Part shown: one piece after another, positions 1 to 5,698 of the stretch | How positions within the stretch are numbered: position 1 is the stretch's first letter | How the letters are laid out: every line of letters begins with the position of its first letter | From: an uncultured Alphaproteobacteria bacterium | GTDB taxonomy: Bacteria > Pseudomonadota > Alphaproteobacteria > Rickettsiales > UBA1997 | DNA length: 5,705 bases | Direction of reading: 5' to 3' | Assembly (NCBI GenBank): GCA_903849835.1 | Contig: CAINKA010000079.1 | Coordinates: 1 to 5,705 of the forward strand | Made by a program: the position numbers and the translations under genes | Notes under the pieces: model-generated | Told to the model about the DNA's origin: nothing | What the model saw: the letters and a program-made list of their open reading frames with translations, nothing else | Database searches by the model: none

Positions 1-698
1 CGCTTGGTCGCGCCATTTTAAATAAATTTTTTGCTTCAAAAAATTTAGAAATAAGCGATAAAATTTTAGAAAAAATTCTACCAAATTTTCGCAAAAAAAC
101 TGTCGCAGATTTATGCGTAAAAGTTGCGGAAGGAAGAATTTCCAGGCAGGAAATTGTAAAAATAATTTATCCAGATTTTAAAGATGAAACCAAGCAAATA
201 AAATCTGAAAAACAAAATTCAGAAAGAAGAAAAAAACAAAATTATTCTTTGCCGATTGAGGGCTTGGTAGCAGGAATGGCAATGCATTACGCGGGTTGCT
301 GCAATCCAATTCCGGGAGATCCGATCGTCGGCGTGATCAATACCGGAACCGGAGTTACAATTCACAATCAAACTTGTAAAAATTTAAAAAATTTAGTTTT
401 AACGCCGCAAAGAATTCTTGATGTTTGTTGGAAAGATGATGATGAAATTGGTGACGAATTTTACTCCTGCAGAATCAGAGTTTTGATCGAAAATAAAACT
501 GGTGGACTTGCTGACATTGCAAGCACAATCGCAAAGAAAAAGGTAAATATTGGCAGCATCAAAACCAGCAGCAGGTCAGCAGATCACTTCGAAGTGATGA
601 TTGATGTTGATGTTAAAAATGTGGATCATCTGGAGGAAATTTTATCGGCCTTGAGAATTTCTCGAAAGATTCTTGAGGTTGAGAGAGTGGTTGGGTAG
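1..698 (+). CDS. rsh: RelA/SpoT-family (p)ppGpp synthetase/hydrolase, C-terminal part (5' truncated by window)
   Basis: The frame is open from base 3 to the TAG at 696-698, giving 231 visible residues; the gene begins outside the window. A TTG at 249 could be mistaken for a start, but the coding frame and family similarity continue upstream of it, so it is internal. Visible-fragment residues 1-60 (beginning LGRAIL) match the helical region that follows the TGS domain in Rsh proteins. Residues 84-130 are the RIS/zinc-finger-like domain: PIEGLVAGMAMH, then the Cys pair C99-C100 in CCNPIPGD, then GTGVTIH and C125. Residues 153-231 form an ACT domain ending in VERVVG. By family knowledge, full-length Rsh makes and degrades (p)ppGpp in the cytoplasm, and these C-terminal domains sense the ribosome or amino acids and control the N-terminal catalytic domains. 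Those catalytic domains are not visible, so synthetase and hydrolase competence cannot be judged. A 19-residue Lys/Gln/Glu-rich linker before the RIS domain is lineage-like low complexity. The family call is firm; relA versus spoT versus bifunctional rsh is inferred from the alphaproteobacterial setting. Confidence 0.93.
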   Translation, partial: LGRAILNKFFASKNLEISDKILEKILPNFRKKTVADLCVKVAEGRISRQEIVKIIYPDFKDETKQIKSEKQNSERRKKQNYSLPIEGLVAGMAMHYAGCCNPIPGDPIVGVINTGTGVTIHNQTCKNLKNLVLTPQRILDVCWKDDDEIGDEFYSCRIRVLIENKTGGLADIASTIAKKKVNIGSIKTSSRSADHFEVMIDVDVKNVDHLEEILSALRISRKILEVERVVG

Positions 699-721
699 AA
701 ATTTCTGAAAATCTTTTCGGG

Positions 722-796
722 TGTCATGCTGAGCTTGTCGAAGCATGATTTTAAGCGCCGAAGCCTGAATCATGCTTCGACAGACTCAGCATGACA
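722..796. repeat. Palindromic intergenic repeat, full copy 1
   Basis: The left arm (722-750, starting TGTCATGCTGAG) and right arm (768-796, ending CTCAGCATGACA) are reverse complements over 29 nt with two differences, enclosing a 17-nt spacer. Each arm is also a small hairpin on its own: TCATGCT (724-730) pairs with AGCATGA (742-748), and the same holds at 770-776 with 788-794. The element can therefore fold as one long stem or as two short ones. It sits between the rsh stop and the DUF6356-like gene. No T-run follows either side, so it is not a classical intrinsic terminator. The same arms recur at 3949-4022, 5607-5633 and 5662-5705, which shows a dispersed family rather than a gene-specific structure. 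Confidence 0.93.
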
Positions 797-802
797 TCGA
801 GT

Positions 803-808
803 TATAAT
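803..808 (+). promoter_or_regulatory. Possible -10 box for the DUF6356-like gene
   Basis: A perfect TATAAT lies 22 nt before the ATG at 831, which would give a leader of roughly 16 nt. No good -35 is found 17 nt upstream (ACAGAC at 780-785); that position falls inside the right arm of palindromic repeat copy 1. In AT-rich DNA a lone -10 hexamer is weak evidence, but an independent promoter is plausible here because the upstream rsh gene ends 132 nt away behind a long hairpin. Confidence 0.4.
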
Positions 809-830
809 CTAAAAAATCCAAATTTAATTT

Positions 831-1061
831 ATGAAAAAAACCAATTTTTTTAATCGTCACCTCGTAGAGACGGGAGAAAATTATTTCGAACATTTTTTGT
901 TCGCTTTCACAACTGCATTATGGCTTGCGATGGCCTGTATTGTGCTTTTGATGCATTCGATTTTTCCGTTTACTTTCCCTTTCACCGCTGGAAGGCATGT
1001 CAAAAAAATCAATGAAGTGATGCAAAAAAGAATCGCGATGTTTGCTGATAAAAAAAATTAA
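831..1061 (+). CDS. Small single-span membrane protein, DUF6356-like
   Basis: A 76-residue protein. The N-terminus NRHLVETGENYFEHFLFA contains the H...GE.Y.EH pattern I associate with the DUF6356 family of small alphaproteobacterial proteins. Residues about 22-44 are a hydrophobic membrane segment (FLFAFTTALWLAMACIVLLMH), followed by an aromatic/Pro stretch (PFTFPFT), a Gly at 54, and a basic, probably cytoplasmic helix (RHVKKINEVMQKR). Conserved-looking polar residues are H10, E16, Y18, E20, H21 and H42. The length is normal for the family, and the function is unknown. The start at 831 is the first in-frame ATG, and the family motif begins about 10 residues in, so no upstream start is needed. 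No Shine-Dalgarno sequence is visible (the leader is AAATTTAATTT). It is preceded by a TATAAT box and faces aroA tail to tail with a 33-nt gap. The family match is from memory of the motif, not a search. Confidence 0.75.
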   Translation: MKKTNFFNRHLVETGENYFEHFLFAFTTALWLAMACIVLLMHSIFPFTFPFTAGRHVKKINEVMQKRIAMFADKKN

Positions 1062-1079
1062 TGATGGAGTTTATTGGAA

Positions 1080-1102
1080 GATCCTGAGCTCGTTTCAGGA
1101 TC
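1080..1102. repeat. Short hairpin repeat spanning the aroA stop codon
   Basis: GATCCTGA (1080-1087) and TCAGGATC (1095-1102) form a perfect 8-bp stem around a 7-nt loop, GCTCGTT. It lies in the convergent gap between the DUF6356-like gene and aroA. It overlaps the aroA coding end, so the final Gly-Ser codons and the TGA stop lie within or next to the right arm. Its core (CTGAGCT...AG) aligns with the half-unit of the larger palindromic repeats in this window, matching 15 of 21 central positions with a compensatory C-G for G-C swap in the stem. It may be a diverged member of the same family. No T-tract follows on either strand, so its role as a bidirectional terminator is possible but unsupported. 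Confidence 0.75.
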
Positions 1103-2435
1103 CAACAACACTAAACCCACACCCAAAGTCAGCGAAGATTTTTTCAAAAGTTGGGAAGCTTGTTGCGATCATCGAAGAGTCATCAATTTCAATTCCATTT
1201 TCCATCACTAGCCCCATCACCAAAAAGGACATTGCGATTCTGTGATCCATCGCGGTGGCGATTTTTACTAAATTTTTTGGCTGAGTAATTCCGCCTTTTA
1301 CTTCTAAAAAATCGTCTTTTTCCCCTTGGCCCATTTTCGCCGTAACACCGCACGCCTCTAAGCCATTCGCAATCATCAAAAGACGATTACTTTCCTTCAC
1401 CTTCAATTCAGCAAGTCCGTTCATTTTTGTAATTCCTTCGGCATTTGCTGCAGCGATTGCGAGAATTGGAAACTCATCGATCATGCTTGCAACACGCTGT
1501 GCTGGCACTTCTACAGCTTTTAATTTGCTTGATTCAACAAGGATGTCCGCAACTTTTTCTCCGCCAATTTCACGTTCATTTTCAAAAATGATTTCTCCGC
1601 CCATCTCGCGCAAAGTAATAATGACGCCATCTCGCAGCGGATTAACTCCGACATTTTTTATTTTTATTTTTGAATCTTTGATCAGAAGTGCAGCGACTAT
1701 TAAAAAAGCGGCGGAGGAAATATCTCCCGGAATTTCAAAATTTTTTGCGTCAAATTCTTGCAAGCCGGAATAGGAAATTTTTGTGCCTTCGGAAAAATTT
1801 TCGGTGGAAATTTTTAAGCCTAAATTTCGCATTAAAATCTCGGTATGATCGCGACATTTTTCTGGCTCGATGATTGTCGTAATGCCGCGTGTTGCAAGAC
1901 TTGCCAGCAATATGCAGCTTTTAATCTGAGCAGAAGCAACTTTCATTTTATATTCAATCGGGAGCGAATCTTTTGCGCCGATAATTGCGAATGGCATCAA
2001 GCCATTTTGACGAGAAATAATTTTTGCGCCGAACATTTTTATTGGCTCAAAAATTCGTCCCATTGGACGTTTACGAAGTGAAGAATCTCCCGTAAAAAAT
2101 GAAGTAAAGTTGTAAGGCGTAACAAGGCCCGCCATCAGGCGCGCAGCAGTTCCGGAGTTTCCCATGTCCAGCACATCTTCGGGCTCAGTTAACCCAGCAA
2201 TTCCCGACCCATTTACGATCCAGCAGTCAGATTTTTTTTCGATTTCAACTCCCATCAAGCGCAAAGCTGCCGCGGTTTTTAAAACATCTTCGCCTTCAAG
2301 CAGGCCGGTTATTTTGCTTTTTCCGTGAGCGAGTGAGGCAAAAATTAAAGAACGATGCGAAATTGATTTATCGCCGGCGACGCTGATTTCACCACGTAAA
2401 GCAATATTTTTTTTGTAAGAGCGAAGTGGTTTCAT
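1095..2435 (-). CDS. aroA: 3-phosphoshikimate 1-carboxyvinyltransferase (EPSP synthase), class II-like
   Basis: The 446-residue, full-length protein transfers the enolpyruvyl group of PEP to shikimate-3-phosphate, the sixth step of the shikimate pathway to chorismate, in the cytoplasm. Visible motifs in order: GDKSISHR (21-28, with the catalytic Lys23), GNSGTAAR (92-99), RKRPMGR (121-127), SAQIK (168-172), RDHTE (195-199), PGDISSAAF (236-244), MIDEFP (318-323, with the catalytic Asp320-Glu321 pair), LKVKESNR (344-351) and DHRIAMS (397-403). GDKS, SAQxK and RxHTE, plus the CP4-like C-terminal half (DHRIAMSFLVMGLV, SMIATSFP), place it in the class II type. Differences from CP4 are NPLR in place of NPTR (265-268) and Gly95 where CP4 has its unusual alanine. 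The ATG start is 3 nt after the nuoN stop and gives the N-terminal length expected for the family. No Shine-Dalgarno sequence is visible, so translation is probably coupled to nuoN. The last codons and stop overlap a short hairpin repeat. Confidence 0.97.
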   Translation of the reverse strand: MKPLRSYKKNIALRGEISVAGDKSISHRSLIFASLAHGKSKITGLLEGEDVLKTAAALRLMGVEIEKKSDCWIVNGSGIAGLTEPEDVLDMGNSGTAARLMAGLVTPYNFTSFFTGDSSLRKRPMGRIFEPIKMFGAKIISRQNGLMPFAIIGAKDSLPIEYKMKVASAQIKSCILLASLATRGITTIIEPEKCRDHTEILMRNLGLKISTENFSEGTKISYSGLQEFDAKNFEIPGDISSAAFLIVAALLIKDSKIKIKNVGVNPLRDGVIITLREMGGEIIFENEREIGGEKVADILVESSKLKAVEVPAQRVASMIDEFPILAIAAANAEGITKMNGLAELKVKESNRLLMIANGLEACGVTAKMGQGEKDDFLEVKGGITQPKNLVKIATAMDHRIAMSFLVMGLVMENGIEIDDSSMIATSFPTFEKIFADFGCGFSVVGS

Positions 2436-2438
2436 TTT

Positions 2439-3908
2439 TTAAAAAACTAAAAAATTTGTGATGAAGGAGAGGATGTCTTGCAGGAAAAAAATCAGCGCTA
2501 AATTCATGATTGCTGTGAGAAAAATAACTAGCTTCACATTCGCAATATTTTCCAAGCGCATCACATTTTCTTGCGGCGCATCGAAGTAAATTATCTTCAC
2601 AATTCGAAGGTAGTAATAAGCGGAAATAACGCTGAATAAAACTGCCAAAATTGATGCGATTAAAAAGCCGCGATTCATTGCTGCTGCGAGAATGTAAAAT
2701 TTTGAGAAGAAGCCCGCGAGCGGCGGAATTCCTGCACTTGAGAACATCAGAGTCGCCAAAGAAAATGCCATCACTGGATTTGTTTTTGCCAATCCTGAAA
2801 GCGAAGAAATTGCAAAAACTTTTTCGTTTTCCGCATCGCTTTCTTGATCAGTTTTTGCACTTCTCATCAAGGTTAAAAATCCAAAACTTCCGATCGAAAT
2901 GAATGCGTAAATCAGGATGTAAAAGATGCAGGAAGCGAAGCCTTGATTGCCGAAAGAGGCCATGCCAAGCAAAATAAATCCAACATGACCAATCGAACTG
3001 TAAGCCAAAAGCCTCTTGAAATTTTTTTGGAAAATTGCGCCGAAGCTTCCAACCGCTAGCGAGAGAAGTGCGGTAAAAATAAAAATTTTCTCGATTCCAT
3101 TCCATCCGATGATCAAGTTTGAAAATAAACGCAGCAATGCCATCACGCTCGTGAATTTTACAACCGTGGCAAAAAAGCTGGTCACAACTGATGCGGAGCC
3201 TTCGTAAACATCTGGCGCCCACATGTGAAAAGGTGCGGCGGAAATTTTAAAAAACATCGCAGTGATCACCAAAATAAATCCAAACATTACTCCAACTGGA
3301 ATCGAATTTGCTTCGGCATTAATTCCGTAGTAAAGATGCATCAGAGCGTTGAAATTCGTGGTGCCGGAGAATCCGTAAATCATCGAAATTCCAAAAAGTA
3401 AAATGCCGGAAGCCAAGCATCCTAAAATAAAATATTTCATTCCAGCTTCGGAAGATTTTGCAGAAGAGCGATTTAACGCAGCGAGAAGATAGAGCGGGAG
3501 CGCTTGAAGCTCTAAGCCCAAATAGAAAACTAAAAAATCATTTGCTGAAATTAAAACCATGCCGCCAGTTGTTGCGATCATCAAAAGTGCCAAAAATTCC
3601 GCGCTGATTTTTTTAACTGAAGAAATGAAATTGAGAGAAAAAAGAACGATGATTGTAAGCAATAGCAGCGCGATTGCTTTGGCGAATGACGTGAATGAAT
3701 TTGTGATGAACATCTGATTAAAAATTAAATCAGTTTTGACGAAATTTTGGATCACTAAAAAAAGCGCAGCAGTGCAAAAAATCATCGAGATGAGATGAGT
3801 CGCGTAAAAAATTTCTTTGAATTTTTTCCCCAAAAAAACATCGAGCATTAGAATTAGCAAGGCGCCGCAGAAGAGCGTGATTTCAGGGGAGATGAGGAAG
3901 AGGTTCAT
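2439..3908 (-). CDS. nuoN: NADH-quinone oxidoreductase subunit N
   Basis: The 489-residue protein is close in length to E. coli NuoN (about 485) and is an inner-membrane antiporter-like subunit of respiratory complex I, forming one of the proton-translocating units of the membrane arm. It is almost entirely hydrophobic, consistent with about 14 transmembrane helices. Key residues appear at family positions: Glu133 in LGLELQALPLY, Lys221 in FFKISAAPFHMWAPDVYEGS, Lys251 in VVKFTS, Lys295 in FQKNFKRLLAYSSIGHVG, and Lys403 in PPLAGFFSKFYI. The APDVYEG signature distinguishes NuoN from NuoM and NuoL (LPDAH). A charged loop at about 349-363 connects helices, as in other alphaproteobacterial homologues. 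The gene lies downstream of nuoM, but the two are separated by 142 nt containing a palindromic repeat; downstream, aroA starts after 3 nt. There is no Shine-Dalgarno sequence before the ATG. Lys and Glu conservation suggests a functional pump subunit. Confidence 0.97.
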   Translation of the reverse strand: MNLFLISPEITLFCGALLILMLDVFLGKKFKEIFYATHLISMIFCTAALFLVIQNFVKTDLIFNQMFITNSFTSFAKAIALLLLTIIVLFSLNFISSVKKISAEFLALLMIATTGGMVLISANDFLVFYLGLELQALPLYLLAALNRSSAKSSEAGMKYFILGCLASGILLFGISMIYGFSGTTNFNALMHLYYGINAEANSIPVGVMFGFILVITAMFFKISAAPFHMWAPDVYEGSASVVTSFFATVVKFTSVMALLRLFSNLIIGWNGIEKIFIFTALLSLAVGSFGAIFQKNFKRLLAYSSIGHVGFILLGMASFGNQGFASCIFYILIYAFISIGSFGFLTLMRSAKTDQESDAENEKVFAISSLSGLAKTNPVMAFSLATLMFSSAGIPPLAGFFSKFYILAAAMNRGFLIASILAVLFSVISAYYYLRIVKIIYFDAPQENVMRLENIANVKLVIFLTAIMNLALIFFLQDILSFITNFLVF

Positions 3909-3913
3909 GTTGA

Positions 3914-3942
3914 ATTATGAATGTTTAGTAAATTCTGTACAA
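3914..3942 (-). promoter_or_regulatory. nuoN: Weak candidate promoter immediately before nuoN
   Basis: On the minus strand, TTGTAC (3937-3942) and CATAAT (3914-3919) are separated by 17 nt. The -10 matches the consensus at five of six positions and the -35 at three of six. Transcription would start at about 3907-3908, on the nuoN ATG itself, giving a leaderless message; this would agree with the missing Shine-Dalgarno sequence. In AT-rich intergenic DNA such matches arise easily, and nuoN could equally be read from the nuoM transcript. Confidence 0.2.
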
Positions 3943-3948
3943 AGCTCA

Positions 3949-4022
3949 TGTCATGCTGAGCTTGTCAAAGCATGATCTGGGCATCGTGCCATGAATCATG
4001 CTTCGACAGGCTCAGCATGACA
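3949..4022. repeat. Palindromic intergenic repeat, full copy 2 (between nuoM and nuoN)
   Basis: The arms at 3949-3976 and 3995-4022 are reverse complements over 28 nt with two differences, around an 18-nt spacer. The spacer holds a second small inverted repeat, GGCA-TCG-TGCC (3980-3990). The reverse complement of this copy closely matches the unit starting at 5662, including the GGCAC/TGCC spacer, so spacer and arms move together as one element. It occupies more than half of the gap between two co-directional complex I genes and would be transcribed into a strong hairpin within their message. There is no U-run after the stem on the minus strand, so read-through is expected; possible effects are on RNA stability or partial attenuation (inference). 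Confidence 0.93.
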
Positions 4023-4050
4023 ATGCACTTAAGGACGGCGCTTCTCGAAT

Positions 4051-5511
4051 CTATCTTACCAACGCCATCACCGGCAATTCGAAAAATTCCAAAATTAAAT
4101 TTGGCAAAATACCGAGAAGAATTACTAAAACCGCCATCAATCCAAGCGAGATAAATTCAATTTTTCCGAGATCAGAAACTTCGTCGATGTGATGATTGTG
4201 AACTTCGCTGAACCATACTCGCTTGTAGAGCCAAAGCATGTAACAGGCTCCGAGAATCACGCCAATCGCCGCAAGAATCGCGGTGATTTTGCTGGCTTTG
4301 AAAGTTCCAATTATCGACAAAAATTCCCCGACGAAGCCGCTAGTTCCGGGTAATCCAACCGATGCCAAAGTGAAAATCATCGCCAACATCGCGAAGTTTG
4401 GCATCTTGTTTGCAATACCTCCGAGGTCAGAGATTTGCTTGGTGTGAAGGCGATCATAAATCACGCCAACGCAAAGAAATAGCGCGGCAGAAACGACGCC
4501 ATGGCTGATCATCTGCACAATTGCTCCATCAATTCCTTGGCGAGTGAAGCTAAAAATTCCCATCGTCACGAAGCCCATGTGAGCAACGGAGGAATAGGCG
4601 ATCATTTTCTTCATGTCCTCTTGCATCAAGGCCACGAGCGAAGCGTAAATGATGGCGATGATGCTGAGCGTGAAAATAAACGGCGCAAAAAATTGTGAAG
4701 CTTCGGGAAAAAATGGAAGCGAGAAACGCAGGAAGCCGTAAGCTCCAAGCTTGATCAAAATTCCAGCAAGAATTATCGAGCCTGCCGTCGGAGCTTGCAC
4801 GTGAGCATCTGGCAACCAAGTGTGAAATGGGAACATCGGAACCTTCACCGCGAATGAAGCAAAGAAGGCAACCCAAAGCCATTTCTGGTAAGCTAGTGGA
4901 AAAAATTTCGGCAATCCTTTCGTCAACTCAACCACGTCTAGCGTGCCGGTGCGAAGATAAATGAAAACGATCGCGATGAGGAATAAAACTGATCCAAGAA
5001 GGGTGTAGAGGAAAAATTTGTAGGAAGCATAAATGCGATTTTGCCCGCCCCAGATGCCAATCACGAGGAACATCGGAATCAAAGTTGCTTCGAAAAAAAT
5101 GTAGAAAAAAAGCAAATCAAGTGCGCAGAAAGAACCAATCACCAAGCCTTCAATGAGTAAGAACGCCACCACATATTCTTTGGTGCGTTTCTTGATCGAA
5201 TTCATGCTGACAGCCAAACAAATCGGTGTGAGAAAAGCGGTGAGGGCGATCATCAAAAGCGAGATTCCATCAATGCCGACGAAATATTTTATGGAATTGC
5301 CGGAGATAAAATTTGCGACTTCAGTAAATTGAAAACCGGCAATTTTTTTGTCGAAGATGAGGAGTAATTTTGAAACTAAAAAAAAGTTTATGAAGCTGAT
5401 TACAAGCCCGTAAGCATAGTATCCGCGACTGTTTTTAAAATTAACAAACAACAATAAAATCGCCGCAATAATTGGTAAAAAAATTAACGTTGAAAGAATC
5501 GGGAAGTCCAT
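4051..5511 (-). CDS. nuoM: NADH-quinone oxidoreductase subunit M
   Basis: The 486-residue, very hydrophobic protein with about 14 predicted transmembrane helices is an antiporter-like proton-pumping subunit of complex I in the inner membrane. Residues important in E. coli NuoM are all present: Glu141 in FFEATLIPMF (E144 in E. coli), and, with a constant shift of 11, Lys223 in AVKVPMFPFH (K234), Lys254 in LIKLGAYG (K265), His311 in SSVAHMGFV (H322), His337 in ISHGVVSAALF (H348) and Glu396 in FVGEFLS (E407). FHTWLPDAHVQAPT (229-242) is the NuoM/NuoL-type signature. The start at 5511 gives a normal N-terminus (a hydrophobic first helix, FPILSTLIFLPIIAAILLLF). No Shine-Dalgarno sequence is visible upstream. 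nuoL is the usual upstream neighbour but, if present, lies beyond the right edge behind the repeat cluster; nuoN follows after 142 nt. Nothing suggests a pseudogene. Confidence 0.97.
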   Translation of the reverse strand: MDFPILSTLIFLPIIAAILLLFVNFKNSRGYYAYGLVISFINFFLVSKLLLIFDKKIAGFQFTEVANFISGNSIKYFVGIDGISLLMIALTAFLTPICLAVSMNSIKKRTKEYVVAFLLIEGLVIGSFCALDLLFFYIFFEATLIPMFLVIGIWGGQNRIYASYKFFLYTLLGSVLFLIAIVFIYLRTGTLDVVELTKGLPKFFPLAYQKWLWVAFFASFAVKVPMFPFHTWLPDAHVQAPTAGSIILAGILIKLGAYGFLRFSLPFFPEASQFFAPFIFTLSIIAIIYASLVALMQEDMKKMIAYSSVAHMGFVTMGIFSFTRQGIDGAIVQMISHGVVSAALFLCVGVIYDRLHTKQISDLGGIANKMPNFAMLAMIFTLASVGLPGTSGFVGEFLSIIGTFKASKITAILAAIGVILGACYMLWLYKRVWFSEVHNHHIDEVSDLGKIEFISLGLMAVLVILLGILPNLILEFFELPVMALVR

Positions 5512-5555
5512 GAGCTTGTTTGGAAATTTTTTGTGAAAGGAAAGATTTTTGCGGA

Positions 5556-5584
5556 TTTTTATCGATCAAAAAAATTAGAATCAA
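5556..5584 (-). promoter_or_regulatory. nuoM: Weak candidate promoter upstream of nuoM
   Basis: On the minus strand, TTGATT (5579-5584) and TAAAAA (5556-5561) are 17 nt apart, each matching the sigma-70 consensus at four of six positions. The start point would be near 5549, leaving a leader of about 38 nt before the nuoM ATG at 5511. The match is modest and the DNA is AT-rich. The long gap of at least 194 nt upstream of nuoM, with repeats, makes a separate promoter reasonable but not shown. Confidence 0.22.
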
Positions 5585-5586
5585 CC

Positions 5587-5698
5587 TAGATCAAAAATAC
5601 CTGCAATGTCATGCTGAGCTTGTCGAAGTATGATTCATGGCTTAGATCAAAAATACCTCAATGTCATGCTGAGCCTGTCGAAGCATGATTCTAGGCAC
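5587..5698. repeat. Tandem duplication with a 56-bp period containing repeat half-units
   Basis: The 16-mer TAGATCAAAAATACCT occurs at 5587-5602 and again at 5643-5658, exactly 56 nt apart. Each copy is followed, after a 3- to 4-nt spacer, by a direct copy of the palindromic-repeat arm (5607-5633 and 5662-5688). The two arm copies differ at only two positions (CTTG versus CCTG, and AGTATG versus AGCATG). The first copy is cut short after GATTCATGGC, so it is a half-unit, and the repeat also includes non-element flank. This looks like a local duplication of flank plus arm in the region upstream of nuoM. Confidence 0.85.

Noticed and set aside
249..698. A separate 149-residue protein starting at the TTG at 249
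   Set aside because: The frame is open upstream to base 3 and the upstream residues look like the Rsh helical region; the TTG is an internal Leu codon of rsh.
722..796. Intrinsic terminator for rsh
   Set aside because: The stem is strong, but no T-run follows on the plus strand (next bases TCGAGTTA), and the same structure appears elsewhere as a dispersed repeat.
1483..2081. Several plus-strand open frames opposite aroA
   Set aside because: They are antisense to a full-length, well-conserved aroA and have no family features.
2848..3222. 124-residue minus-strand open frame
   Set aside because: It lies wholly inside nuoN in another frame, and its composition (many Arg, Cys, His, Phe and Trp) is that of an out-of-frame translation of a membrane protein gene.
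4661..4672. ATGCTGAGC-like match inside nuoM as another repeat copy
   Set aside because: Similarity stops after about nine bases and the region is ordinary nuoM coding sequence.
4550..4882. 110-residue minus-strand open frame
   Set aside because: It lies inside nuoM in a different frame, with no recognisable motif and no independent start signals.
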